A DNA stretch of 55,097 nt from Nisaea nitritireducens (GTDB taxonomy: Bacteria > Pseudomonadota > Alphaproteobacteria > Thalassobaculales > Thalassobaculaceae), in contig NZ_JACZFS010000072.1 of assembly GCF_014904795.1 (NCBI RefSeq), forward strand, positions 1 to 55,097, in the 5' to 3' direction. A program made the translations under genes and the position numbers. The notes under the pieces are model-generated. The model searched no databases. It had not been told where the DNA came from and saw only the letters and a program-made list of their open reading frames with translations. Each line of letters opens with the position of its first letter. The first letter of the stretch is position 1. Positions 32,696-41,318 of the stretch are shown one piece after another.

Positions 32696-33400
32696 TCAGC
32701 CCCCGAGGAAAGAACGGCGAACTTCCTCGTTCGCCAGAAGGGCCTCGCCGGTATCGGTGAAGCGGTTGGTGCCCTGCACGAGGACAAAGCCGTGATCGGC
32801 GATCTCCAGCGCCTGGCGTGCGTTCTGCTCGACCATCAGAATGGCGATACCTGTGCGCGCGATCTCGACGATCTTGTCGAACAGCTCATCCATCACGATC
32901 GGCGAGACACCGGCCGTCGGCTCATCCAGCATCAGCAGTTTGGGTTTGGTCATCAGGGCGCGGCCGACCGCGACCTGCTGGCGCTGCCCGCCGGACAACT
33001 CGCCCGCAGGCTGGTTGCGCTTCTCGGCCAGGATCGGGAACAGGGAGAAGACCTGCTCCTTCGACTCCGAGATGTCGTCATCACGAATGAAGGCGCCCAT
33101 CTCGAGGTTTTCCTCGACGGTAAGCGAGACGAAGACGTTCCGGTTTTGCGGCACGAACCCCATGCCGTGACGCACCCGCTCCTGCGGCGCCATGGAGGTA
33201 ATGTCCTCCCCGTCGAAGACAACGCTGCCCTCGCGCAGGGTGAGCATGCCGAACACCGCCTTCATCGCCGTCGACTTGCCAGCGCCGTTCGGGCCGACGA
33301 CGACGGCGACTTCACCACGCTCCACGCGCAGTTCGCAATCGGTCAGGATATCGGCCCCGCCATAGCCGCCGGTCATGCCGGTCGCGGAAAGAAAACTCAT
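32696..33400 (-). CDS. livF: Liv-type ABC transporter ATPase (LivF family)
   Basis: 234 residues from ATG 33400 (MSFLSATGMTGGYGGADIL), overlapping the livG stop by 4 bp. Walker A GPNGAGKST, Q-loop FVPQNRNVFVSLTVEENLEMGAF, ABC signature LSGGQRQQVAVGRAL, Walker B LLMLDEP, and a histidine-position VEQNA as usual in LivF (Q-N replacing the H-loop His). It energises the LivHM permease together with LivG. Confidence 0.92.
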   Translation of the reverse strand: MSFLSATGMTGGYGGADILTDCELRVERGEVAVVVGPNGAGKSTAMKAVFGMLTLREGSVVFDGEDITSMAPQERVRHGMGFVPQNRNVFVSLTVEENLEMGAFIRDDDISESKEQVFSLFPILAEKRNQPAGELSGGQRQQVAVGRALMTKPKLLMLDEPTAGVSPIVMDELFDKIVEIARTGIAILMVEQNARQALEIADHGFVLVQGTNRFTDTGEALLANEEVRRSFLGG

Positions 33401-34179
33401 TGTTCCGACACCCGCTTGTGTTTGCGGCCGGTCCCGAGATAGGCCTCGATGACCTCTTCGTTGTTCATTACCTGATCGACGGTGCCTTGCGTCAGCAGCT
33501 TGCCTTCGGCCATGACGATGACCGGATCGCAAAGCCGGGCGATGAAATCCATGTCATGCTCGATCAGGCAGAAAGTGTAGCCGCGCTCCTTGTTCAGGCG
33601 CTGGATCGAGCGCGCGATGGTCTGTAGCAGCGTCCGGTTCACGCCGGCGCCGACCTCGTCGAGAAAAACGATCTTGGCATCGACCATCATGGTTCGGCCG
33701 AGTTCGAGCAGCTTCTTCTGGCCACCGGAAAGATTACCGGCCAGCTCATTTTCGAGATGCTGGATTTCCAGGAATTCGATTACGTCGCGGGCGCGCTCGC
33801 GGACCTTTTTCTCGGTCTCGCGCACCGCGGCGAAATTGAACCAGGCATGCCGCAAATCCTCGCCGGACTGGTCGCCCGGGACCACCATCAGGTTCTCCAG
33901 CACCGTCAGGCTGGAAAACTCGTGAGCGATCTGGAAGGTGCGCAGCAGTCCCTTGTGGAACAGCTCGTGCGGCTCCAGTTCGGTCACATCCTCGCCGTCG
34001 AGAAAAATCTTCCCCGACGTAGGCGGAAAAGCGCCGGCGATGATGTTGAAGAGCGTCGTCTTCCCTGCCCCGTTCGGACCGATAAGCCCGGTGATGGAGC
34101 CTTGCTGGATTTCCAGCGACACGCCGTTGACGGCGTGGATGCCACCAAATCGCTTGGTGACGTTTTCAACTCGGATCAT
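33397..34179 (-). CDS. livG: Liv-type ABC transporter ATPase (LivG family)
   Basis: 260 residues. Walker A GPNGAGKTT, the LivG insertion (EPHELFHKGLLRTFQIAHEFSSLTVLENLMV), signature LSGGQKKLLELGRTMM, H-loop EHDMDFI. The Walker B segment reads IVFLDEVGAGV, with valine in place of the usual proline after DE. The C-terminal NNEEVIEAYLG tail is typical. First ATPase of the operon; a 9-bp hairpin lies between it and the binding-protein gene. Confidence 0.92.
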   Translation of the reverse strand: MIRVENVTKRFGGIHAVNGVSLEIQQGSITGLIGPNGAGKTTLFNIIAGAFPPTSGKIFLDGEDVTELEPHELFHKGLLRTFQIAHEFSSLTVLENLMVVPGDQSGEDLRHAWFNFAAVRETEKKVRERARDVIEFLEIQHLENELAGNLSGGQKKLLELGRTMMVDAKIVFLDEVGAGVNRTLLQTIARSIQRLNKERGYTFCLIEHDMDFIARLCDPVIVMAEGKLLTQGTVDQVMNNEEVIEAYLGTGRKHKRVSEQ

Positions 34180-34197
34180 TTTTCAGTCCATATAGGC

Positions 34198-34227
34198 GAA
34201 ACGGTCAGGCTGACGCCCGACCGTTTC
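34198..34227 (-). terminator. Hairpin between binding-protein gene and livG
   Basis: GAAACGGTC (34198-34206) and GACCGTTTC (34219-34227) form a perfect 9-bp stem with a 12-base loop, inside the 72-bp gap after the solute-binding-protein stop. No T run. Confidence 0.55.
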
Positions 34228-34251
34228 CCAATAAAGTCTCTGCCTGACCGA

Positions 34252-35439
34252 TCAGTGATAACCGACGGTTTTCCATTTACCGTCAGCAACCGTGGTCTCG
34301 CGGAAGCTGCCCGCGGACTCGCCCGGCGCGATCAACTCAAGCGCGGTGCCGCCGACATAGTCGATGTCGCCGCCATCGGCAAGAATCTTGAGTGCTTTCG
34401 CGAGTTCACCCGGGAAGATCTTCTCGCCGGGAGCATTCGACACCTTCTCGATATGGCTCTTGTAGGCTGCCGGATCGGTGCTGCCTGCGGATTGCATGGC
34501 CAGCAGAAGAATGGCGGACGCGTCATAAGCTTCCGGAACATAGGGGTCGTCGCCCTTGAAGCCTTTGCCTTCGGCCAGCTTTGCCAGCAGCGCCGCGCCC
34601 GGGCTGTCGGTGCCCGGATTGGTGCCGATGGAACCGTCGAGATCGGCGCCGAAATGATCGGTCAGCGCTTCACCGACCATGCCGTCGGGCAGGACGAACC
34701 GGTCGAAGGCACCGGTATCAAGTGCAGCCTGGATCATGCCCTTGCCGCCTTGGTCGAGATAACCGGCAACAATCAGGATATCGCCGCCAGCGGCCGCGAG
34801 CGTTGCGACTTCAGCGGAGTAATCGGCTTTGCCGTCTTCGTGCGCGGCAACGGCGGTGATCTTGCCGCCCTTGGCTTCGAAAGCGGACTGGATCGAGTCA
34901 GCCAGGCCCTTGCCGTAATCGTTGTTGGTGTAGGTCAGAGCGGCGGACTTGATGCCTTGCGCGACAAGAACACTGCCGATGATCTGGCCCTGACGGGCGT
35001 CGGACGGAGCGGTGCGGAAAAAGAGACCATCATCCTCAATGGTGCTCAAAGCCGGCGACGTGGCCGACGGGGAAATCATCACCATGCCGTTCGGGCGGGC
35101 GACATTGTTGAGGACCGCAGTGGTCGCGCCGGAACAGGTCGCGCCGACGATACCGGCAACCCCCTCTGACGTGATCAGGCGATCGGCAGCGGCCGTCGCC
35201 GCAGCCGCATCGACGCAAGTGCTGTCGCCACGGACGGACACAACCTTCTTACCGCCGAGGAATGCGCCGCTGTCGGACACTTCCTGGATGGCCATTTCAC
35301 CACCAAGCGCCATCGGCTTGACCAGTGATTCCGTCGGGCCCGTAAAGCCCTGCAGCATTCCGATTTTGACGGCGTCTTGCGCATGAGCAGCTGTCGTCGA
35401 CATTACCGCCGCACACAACAACGGTAGAAATCGTTTCAT
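34252..35439 (-). CDS. Liv-type ABC transporter substrate-binding protein
   Basis: 395 residues from ATG 35439, with GAGGAAG upstream; the open frame to 35556 has no family content. The signal peptide is about 1-21 (MKRFLPLLCAAVMSTTAAHA). The mature part has a type I periplasmic binding fold: VKIGMLQGFTGPTESLVKPMALGGEMAIQE, VGATCSGATTAVLNNVARPNGMVMISPSATSPALS, AALTYTNNDYGKGLADSIQSAF. Type I binding proteins of Liv systems take branched-chain amino acids, amides or aromatic acids. First gene of the five-gene transporter operon. Confidence 0.88.
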   Translation of the reverse strand: MKRFLPLLCAAVMSTTAAHAQDAVKIGMLQGFTGPTESLVKPMALGGEMAIQEVSDSGAFLGGKKVVSVRGDSTCVDAAAATAAADRLITSEGVAGIVGATCSGATTAVLNNVARPNGMVMISPSATSPALSTIEDDGLFFRTAPSDARQGQIIGSVLVAQGIKSAALTYTNNDYGKGLADSIQSAFEAKGGKITAVAAHEDGKADYSAEVATLAAAGGDILIVAGYLDQGGKGMIQAALDTGAFDRFVLPDGMVGEALTDHFGADLDGSIGTNPGTDSPGAALLAKLAEGKGFKGDDPYVPEAYDASAILLLAMQSAGSTDPAAYKSHIEKVSNAPGEKIFPGELAKALKILADGGDIDYVGGTALELIAPGESAGSFRETTVADGKWKTVGYH

Positions 35440-35559
35440 GGTCGCTTCCTCTATAAGGTTTCGTTTCGTGATTCTGAACACTATACAAATCCCCAGACGC
35501 CCGGCAATGCCAAGCGATTCACTCTGGATCGAATCTGCTATCCCGCCATGCCACACACT

Positions 35560-36516
35560 TCAGGCTGAGGTTTTTGGCAGCATTCCATCGATCGCCGCCA
35601 TCACCCGCCCGAAAGAGGCGCGGGCCCGTGCAGATTGACTGCGTCCACGAAAGTATCCATGGACGAGGCCCTTTTCCTCGACCCACTCGGCTTGCCCGCC
35701 CTCATCCCGAATTCGGGCACAATAGAAATCGCCGTCCGACGACAGAGGATCGCATTCCGCCGTGAAGACAATTGTCGGCGGCAGACCGGAGAAGTCCGGG
35801 TCGGCATAGGGAATGAGGCGCGGGTCGGAATAGTCCGGGTTGTCGTTGGTGCGCAGCCGGAGATAGACATCGAGATCCGCTTCAGTCAACAGCGGCGCAT
35901 GAGCATGCGTGACGTGGCTGCCGCCTTTTCCCTGATCGCACAAGGAGGGACCGCAGAGAGAGGGATAGACAAGCACCTGTCCAATCGGCGGGCGCGGCAA
36001 GCTGCGGGCATGATGCGCGAGGCAGGCGGCCAGATTGCCGCCGGCGGACTCACCCATCAGCACAACCGGCTTGCCGATGGTCCTGCTTATCCATTCGAAA
36101 GCAATGCAGGCATCTTCGAATGCCGCCGGATGCGCGTGCTCGGGGGCAAGCCGATAATCCACCGCAAGCACCTGAAACCCTGTACGGGCACAGGTCTCCG
36201 CGCAGATATCGTCGTGACTTTCCAGGCCGCCTAGAACGAAGCCGCCGCCATGGAAATAGAGAATGGCCGCACGGTTGTCCGGCTCCTTCCGCCGATAAAG
36301 CCGGACCGGCAACGGTCCCTCCGGGCCTTCGAGCGACAGGGTTTCCGAGGTGACATTCTCTGGTGGGGCCTCCCGGAAGACCTCGGACATATGGTCATAG
36401 ATTCTGCGGTTTTCTTCCTTTGGCAAATTCAGAGATTCCGGTGGATAGAACCCGTTCATCCGGTCGATGAAGCCGAGCACCTCCGCATCCAGATAGGCGC
36501 GATAATCCATATCCAT
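35560..36516 (-). CDS. Alpha/beta hydrolase of the hormone-sensitive-lipase-like family
   Basis: 318 residues. Oxyanion motif YFHGGGFVLGG (HGGG at 89-92), nucleophile Ser157 in GESAGGN, acid in TAECDPLSSDG, base in GLVHGYFRG. It hydrolyses a short-chain ester or a related bond in the cytoplasm; there is no signal peptide. It is the last gene of the acuR-acuI-DMSP-lyase-like operon (37 bp after the cupin gene), which is not a standard partner there. It could release an acryl or 3-hydroxypropionyl ester, or be unrelated. Confidence 0.85.
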   Translation of the reverse strand: MDMDYRAYLDAEVLGFIDRMNGFYPPESLNLPKEENRRIYDHMSEVFREAPPENVTSETLSLEGPEGPLPVRLYRRKEPDNRAAILYFHGGGFVLGGLESHDDICAETCARTGFQVLAVDYRLAPEHAHPAAFEDACIAFEWISRTIGKPVVLMGESAGGNLAACLAHHARSLPRPPIGQVLVYPSLCGPSLCDQGKGGSHVTHAHAPLLTEADLDVYLRLRTNDNPDYSDPRLIPYADPDFSGLPPTIVFTAECDPLSSDGDFYCARIRDEGGQAEWVEEKGLVHGYFRGRSQSARARASFGRVMAAIDGMLPKTSA

Positions 36517-36553
36517 AACCGTCCCACTAAAACCGGCCCAACCTCAGACCGGA

Positions 36554-37270
36554 TCAGATCCCGTGCTCGACCCGCTTGCGGCTTTTGGAGAACTTCATGC
36601 CGGGCTCCGCCAAACGCTCCCCGGGACCGATCCAGGCCCAGGCCAGAAGACACGGGTCGAATTGCCCGGTGGTGATACGGTGCTCCTGCCCCGGTTTGTT
36701 CAGAATCAGCGAGCCCGGCGCATAAACCGCCTGCTCGTTCTCCGACCAGGCGCCAGCGACGGAGATATAGCTTTCCTCGATGTCGCGATGGCTGTGTTGC
36801 GGATAGGTCGTGTTCGGCGCGAACAGGACGAAGCCCAGGATCAGCCGCTCCGATTTGACTGGACCCTGCGGCCCGAGGATATGGCAAAATCCGTATTTCT
36901 TGGCGAGCGGTCGCGGGACGCGATCATACCCGTATTCCCATGTCAGCAGATCGGAGACCCGCTCAAGCGAACGGCTCAGACTGCCCAGCACATTGCGGGC
37001 ACCAAGATCGAAAGCCCGCGGCAGATGTGCCGTGACCGGCTTCTGCTCCGGCACCCGCTCAATCACTTCCGGGTTTGAATCGATCACGGCCGAAAGAGTA
37101 TCGCGAACACGCTTGCGGTGACTCCGGATCGCCTTGCTGCCGCCCGCCGAGCCGTGCCTGTAGAGGATCTCGAACTCGTGCAGCAGATAACCCCAATTGG
37201 GGCAGCCTCGAAGACGCTGGATTTCGCACTCTTCGCTTGGCGGCTCGGTAACAAATTGAGGATCGAGCAT
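36554..37270 (-). CDS. DMSP lyase-like cupin (DddL/DddQ group)
   Basis: 238 residues. The C-terminal cupin carries the DMSP-lyase signature: GFVLFAPNTTYPQHSHRDIEESY gives metal ligands His159, His161 and Glu165 plus the catalytic Tyr168, and PGQEHRI gives the fourth ligand, His197. The preceding FCHILGPQGPVKSERLILG also matches this group. These enzymes cleave dimethylsulfoniopropionate to dimethyl sulfide and acrylate. The preceding genes acuR and acuI are the acrylate regulator and acryloyl-CoA reductase, as in the acuR-acuI-dddL operon of Rhodobacter sphaeroides. I cannot tell DddL from DddQ or a paralogue with another substrate by eye. Confidence 0.78.
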   Translation of the reverse strand: MLDPQFVTEPPSEECEIQRLRGCPNWGYLLHEFEILYRHGSAGGSKAIRSHRKRVRDTLSAVIDSNPEVIERVPEQKPVTAHLPRAFDLGARNVLGSLSRSLERVSDLLTWEYGYDRVPRPLAKKYGFCHILGPQGPVKSERLILGFVLFAPNTTYPQHSHRDIEESYISVAGAWSENEQAVYAPGSLILNKPGQEHRITTGQFDPCLLAWAWIGPGERLAEPGMKFSKSRKRVEHGI

Positions 37271-37292
37271 CTCCGGAACCTTTCTCGTCAGC

Positions 37293-38285
37293 TCAGCCCA
37301 GATCGGGAGAAATCGGTACGATCACGCGACCACGAACATCGCCCTTCAGGAAGCGTGGCGCTGTCTCGATTACGTCGTCCATCGGAACTTCGGCGACCAT
37401 GGATTCAAGCTTTCGCATATCGAGATCGGTCGCGAGACGGTCCCAGGCAGCAACCCGCTCCGGTTTCGGGCACATCACACTGTCCACGCCCCGGAGCGTC
37501 ACCCCGCGCAGAATGAATGGCGCCACGCTTGTCGGCAGGTCCATGCTGGCGGCAAGCCCGCAGGCTGCGACCACGCCGCGATATTTCATCATGGACAGGA
37601 CATTCGCCAGCACCATGCCTCCAGCGACATCGACTGCGCCCGCCCAGCGCTCCTTGTTCAGCGGCCGGGCCGTCTCGGAAAGCTCGGCACGATTGACGAT
37701 GCTCGCAGCCCCGAGATCCTTGAGGTACCCGGCCTCGTTCAGACTACCGGTGACAGCAGCAACCCGGTAACCCTTCGCGGCAAGAAGGGTCGTTGCCACG
37801 CTGCCGACGCCACCGGAAGCACCGGTGACAACCACCTCGCCCATATCCGGCATCAGGCCTGCCTCTTCCAGTGCGATGACGCAGAGCATCGCCGTGTAAC
37901 CGGCCGTGCCGATTGCCATGGCTTGGCGCATCGAAATGCCGTCCGGCAATGGCACCAGCCAGTCGCCCTTCACCTGCGCACGCTTCGCCAGTCCGCCCCA
38001 ATGCTTCTCGCCGACACCCCAGCCGTTCAGGACGACCCGGTCGCCGGCCTTGTAATCCGCATGGCGGCTTTCCTTGACGATGCCGGCAAAGTCGATCCCC
38101 GGCACCATCGGGAAACTGCGCACCACGGGCGAGCTTCCGGTAATCGCCAGCGCATCCTTGTAGTTCAGCGTCGACCAGGCGACATCGACAGCGACATCGC
38201 CGTCCTCGAGTGCCGGAAACTCGACCTGTCCGAGGGCAACACGCCGTTCGTCCTCGTCTTTCTCGATCAGGATTGCGTCGAACAT
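37293..38285 (-). CDS. acuI: Acryloyl-CoA reductase (NADPH), AcuI/YhdH family
   Basis: 330 residues of the medium-chain reductase superfamily. It begins [34 protein letters not shown] and [15 protein letters not shown] (substrate domain), the nucleotide site [30 protein letters not shown], and [12 protein letters not shown] are typical of AcuI/YhdH. It reduces acryloyl-CoA to propionyl-CoA, removing the toxic product of DMSP cleavage. AGGAGGAGG precedes the ATG, the strongest ribosome site of the operon. It lies 30 bp after acuR and 22 bp before the cupin gene. Confidence 0.92.
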   Translation of the reverse strand: MFDAILIEKDEDERRVALGQVEFPALEDGDVAVDVAWSTLNYKDALAITGSSPVVRSFPMVPGIDFAGIVKESRHADYKAGDRVVLNGWGVGEKHWGGLAKRAQVKGDWLVPLPDGISMRQAMAIGTAGYTAMLCVIALEEAGLMPDMGEVVVTGASGGVGSVATTLLAAKGYRVAAVTGSLNEAGYLKDLGAASIVNRAELSETARPLNKERWAGAVDVAGGMVLANVLSMMKYRGVVAACGLAASMDLPTSVAPFILRGVTLRGVDSVMCPKPERVAAWDRLATDLDMRKLESMVAEVPMDDVIETAPRFLKGDVRGRVIVPISPDLG

Positions 38286-38315
38286 TGCTTCCTCCTCCTA
38301 GCTTGCAGGCATTTC

Positions 38316-38963
38316 TTAGTGTGTCGCCAGGCGCAAAAACCCGTCGGCAAATTGCCGCAACGGCTCTGCCTTGCGTTCAAGCTTGGCGCGCAGAACCGCG
38401 CCTTCCCATCCGATCCAGAAAAACGCGGCCAGCTCATCCGGATCATGTTGTGCCGGAATTTGCCCCGCCTCTTGCGCCAACCGCAGACAAACGGCAGTAC
38501 GCCACTGCCAATCCTCCAGCACTGAGATCAGACGATCGCTGAATTCGGGCGGAAGCGCGGCCATCTCCTGGCCGAGATTCCCGATCAGACAGCCGCGCCG
38601 AAAACCATGCTGCGCCATGCCCAGCTCCGCATCGGAGATAAAACCGCGCAACCGGTCGAGCGGCGCGAGGTCGGCCTTTTCGAACCAGGACGTGAGCTTG
38701 GCGGCGAAGTAATCGTGATAGGCGTCGATCAAGGCACGGCCAAACGCGGCCTTGGAGCCGAAATGGTAATAAAAACTGCCCTTGGCCACCCCGGATGCCC
38801 GCAGGATTTCATCCACACCGACCGAGGAGTAACCCCGCTCCGTCAGATAGACGAGACCGGCCCGCATCAAGGCCTTGCGCGCGATCTGATCGCTGGCCGC
38901 GACAGGAGGGCGCCCGCGCCGACGCGGCTTTTCATTCCCGGATTGCACTTCGGTTTGTCTCAT
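38316..38963 (-). CDS. acuR: TetR-family regulator, AcuR type
   Basis: 215 residues. An Arg-rich leader (PRRRGRPP) precedes a TetR helix-turn-helix (ARKALMRAGLVYLTERGYSSVGVDEILRASGVAKGSFYYHFGSKAAFGRALIDAYHDYF). The ligand domain contains RGCLIGNLGQEMA, as in the AcuR branch. AcuR represses the acu/ddd operon and is released by acrylate. It is the first gene of the operon it should control, and a palindrome lies 9 bp upstream of its ATG. No Shine-Dalgarno is visible in the AT-rich leader, so translation may be weak or leaderless. Confidence 0.85.
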   Translation of the reverse strand: MRQTEVQSGNEKPRRRGRPPVAASDQIARKALMRAGLVYLTERGYSSVGVDEILRASGVAKGSFYYHFGSKAAFGRALIDAYHDYFAAKLTSWFEKADLAPLDRLRGFISDAELGMAQHGFRRGCLIGNLGQEMAALPPEFSDRLISVLEDWQWRTAVCLRLAQEAGQIPAQHDPDELAAFFWIGWEGAVLRAKLERKAEPLRQFADGFLRLATH

Positions 38964-38972
38964 AAAAAATTA

Positions 38973-38990
38973 TTAAACTAATTCGTCCAA
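38973..38990. promoter_or_regulatory. Candidate AcuR operator
   Basis: TTAAACTAATTCGTCCAA is an imperfect 18-bp dyad (TT-N2-AC-N-AATT-N-GT-N2-AA), with AATT at its centre, immediately upstream of the acuR start in an AT-rich stretch (38961-39015). The position fits autorepression of the operon. Nothing else is recognisable between it and the PAS gene at 39209. Confidence 0.5.
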
Positions 38991-39208
38991 TAAATAAAAA
39001 CACTATATAATTCATGTTATCTGACACGCTTGTCAGCGCCTCGTCCCGCTCGGGAATTATCATTTCGGCCAACCACAGGGGAGCCCCAGCCGCCAGATGA
39101 ATCGCGCTACAGACGAGGGAACTCTTTTCTGACTAAAATCCATTGTCGGGGAAAATTTTGGGGACTATCCCGTCAAACAGACGACAGGGCCGATCGCAAG
39201 GATAACCT

Positions 39209-39823
39209 TTGGTAACTCAAGGCAACTTCCAATTTAGAGCAACACCGCCGCTCGGCGGATGGCCACAGGCGCCCGCGATTGCCTCCGGCTGGTCTTACGG
39301 ATGCTGTCCGCTCGACGCTCGCTCTCAGAGTTTCGGACCGTTCGCCAATCTGGTTGAAATCTGGCAACAGCGGCGCCCGGACAGTGGCGGCCTGCCTCCA
39401 CGCAGGGCATTTGAAATGAATGATTTCGAGGCTTGGCTCGGACGGATCTTCATCGCCAAGATCGAGAAGAACCCGACCGACATCCGTTTCACGCTCTGGG
39501 GCACAACGCTCGCCGATTGGTGGGGGGTCGATTACACCGGGGAGACTCTCGGGAAACAATCCGAAAGCCCCGAGAGCTGGGCAACTGAACGCCGCTATTT
39601 CGAAGCTATGTCAAAAGCGCCGTTCATCGGCATTGCCGGCGGCCTTCTTTCGCAACACGGACGCGATCACATCAAGGTCCTTGGTCTGGACCTGCCCATG
39701 TCGGATGGCAGCAATGGATTAACACAGGTGCTGTCAGCGCATATCAGGATCGATCTTGACGATGATTTCAGCACGGTGGCGCCGGATTGTCCTGTCACGC
39801 CATTTGACGGCAACGGCCCCTAA
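39209..39823 (+). CDS. PAS-domain (PAS_5-like) protein
   Basis: 204 residues from TTG 39209, with AAGGA five bases upstream. The central block is LVEIWQQRRPDSGGLPPRRAFEMNDFEAWLGRIFIAKIEKNPTDIRFTLWGTTLADWWGVDYTGETLG. It matches the alphaproteobacterial PAS_5 pattern (W..R....lP.R...d...l..WL..i...d.....FryRl.GT.l....g.d.TG). There is no output domain, signal peptide or membrane helix. Role unknown; such proteins are thought to be sensory. Convergent with cysG, 19 bp between stops. Confidence 0.72.
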   Translation: MVTQGNFQFRATPPLGGWPQAPAIASGWSYGCCPLDARSQSFGPFANLVEIWQQRRPDSGGLPPRRAFEMNDFEAWLGRIFIAKIEKNPTDIRFTLWGTTLADWWGVDYTGETLGKQSESPESWATERRYFEAMSKAPFIGIAGGLLSQHGRDHIKVLGLDLPMSDGSNGLTQVLSAHIRIDLDDDFSTVAPDCPVTPFDGNGP

Positions 39824-39842
39824 GCAAACCCGGCGGCGGAAA

Positions 39843-41318
39843 TCAGGCCGGAATTCTAACCGGACTATGCCCTCCACCGCTCTCGCTGACCATGCCGGCG
39901 CGGGCTGCCGCATCGGCAAAAACAGCCCCCACACCGATCAGGACCGGCCGATCAAATCCGACCTCCCCTATCCCGTCGCCCAGTGCCGCCAGGGTTCCGA
40001 ACCAACAACGCTCGCCGGGCCTGCTGATATCCCGCGCAATCGCGACCGGGGTCTCAGCCGGTAAGCCCGCCTCGCGCAGACGGGTCGAGATTCGCGCACC
40101 CGTGCGACCGCCCATATAGAACAGTGTCGTCGTCGCCGGGTCGGCAATTCCATTCCAGTCGAGCGTCTCCGGCAGCCCGCCGTCCCGTGAATGTCCGGTG
40201 ACAAAGCGGACCGACTGAGCCCTGTCCCGATGGGTAAGAGAAACACCGAAGGCCGAGGCCATGGCGGCACCGGCCGTGATACCGGGAACAATCTCGACCG
40301 GCAGTCCTGCCGCTTCAAGTTGCGCGATCTCCTCACCGGCACGCCCGAAAATCATCGGATCGCCAGACTTGAGACGCACCACATGCTTTCCCTGCCGAGC
40401 CAGCTTCACCATCAGCGCGTTGATGTCTTCCTGACGGCATGATTCCCGACCGCCGCGCTTGCCGACCAGCATGCGTTTCGCTTCGCGCCGGGCCAGCTCC
40501 AGAACCTCGTCCGAGACAAGATCGTCGAACAGGATGACATCCGCCGATTGCAGGACACGGACCGCCTTCATTGTGATCAGATCCGGATCGCCCGGACCGG
40601 CGCCGACAAGGGTCACACGCCCACGGTCTTCGGAAGCGGATACACCAACAATCGTCGCCAATTCAGTTTTCTCAAGCCCCGGAAGGAGGCCAGAGAAAGC
40701 CCGATCGACAAACCTCTCCCACGCCGCCCTGCGTCCCGCTCCCGGCGCAAACTGGGTCATGATCTTGCCCCGAACCCGCTCCGCCAAGTTGCCCCAGACC
40801 GAAAGCGCACGCGGCAGAACAGTTTCGATCCGGCGGCGCACGGCCTGGCCAAGGATCGGTGCCGCACCGCTGGTCGAAATGCCGACCACCACCGGTGAGC
40901 GATTGACGATGGAGCCGAACTGGACCTGACAGTAATCGGGCTTGTCGATCACATTGACGATGACACCGGCGGCGCGTGCCGCCGCGTGAAAGCGAGCCGC
41001 TTCTTCATCGGACACGGCATCACAGATGGCGAAAGCCATGCCGTCGAGATCCGCAGCACTCCAGTCCCGCCCGATCCGCATGATTTCGCCGGAAGCGGCA
41101 CCATCTCTCAGCAGATCCAGCATCTCTTCGGAGACATCTTCGGCAAAGACGGAGACCATGGCGCCGGAGGCTGCCAGCAACTCCGCTTTCCAGGCGGCCG
41201 CGTCCGTGCCGCCTGCGACCAGCACGGGCTTGCCTTCAAGTGTGCAGAAGACAGGCAAAACCGACAAAGGTTCCAGCCGCACCGGGCGGCGCTCAACCGG
41301 TTTTCTGATGTCTCGCAT
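39843..41318 (-). CDS. cysG: Siroheme synthase, fused CysG
   Basis: 491 residues from ATG 41318 (MRDIRKPVERRPVRLE), starting inside the 3' end of nasA with a 26-bp overlap. The N-terminal dehydrogenase/ferrochelatase part contains VLVAGGTDAAAWKAELLAASGA and the SGAAPILGQAVRRRIE motif (about 20-235). The C-terminal uroporphyrinogen-III methyltransferase part contains VTLVGAGPGDPDLITMKAVRVLQSADVILFDDLVS, VVRLKSGDPMIFGRAGEE and PGITAGAAMASAFG. It makes the siroheme needed by nitrite reductase NirB, whose gene is in the same operon. The open frame extends to 41489 but that part is antisense-like within nasA. Confidence 0.92.
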   Translation of the reverse strand: MRDIRKPVERRPVRLEPLSVLPVFCTLEGKPVLVAGGTDAAAWKAELLAASGAMVSVFAEDVSEEMLDLLRDGAASGEIMRIGRDWSAADLDGMAFAICDAVSDEEAARFHAAARAAGVIVNVIDKPDYCQVQFGSIVNRSPVVVGISTSGAAPILGQAVRRRIETVLPRALSVWGNLAERVRGKIMTQFAPGAGRRAAWERFVDRAFSGLLPGLEKTELATIVGVSASEDRGRVTLVGAGPGDPDLITMKAVRVLQSADVILFDDLVSDEVLELARREAKRMLVGKRGGRESCRQEDINALMVKLARQGKHVVRLKSGDPMIFGRAGEEIAQLEAAGLPVEIVPGITAGAAMASAFGVSLTHRDRAQSVRFVTGHSRDGGLPETLDWNGIADPATTTLFYMGGRTGARISTRLREAGLPAETPVAIARDISRPGERCWFGTLAALGDGIGEVGFDRPVLIGVGAVFADAAARAGMVSESGGGHSPVRIPA

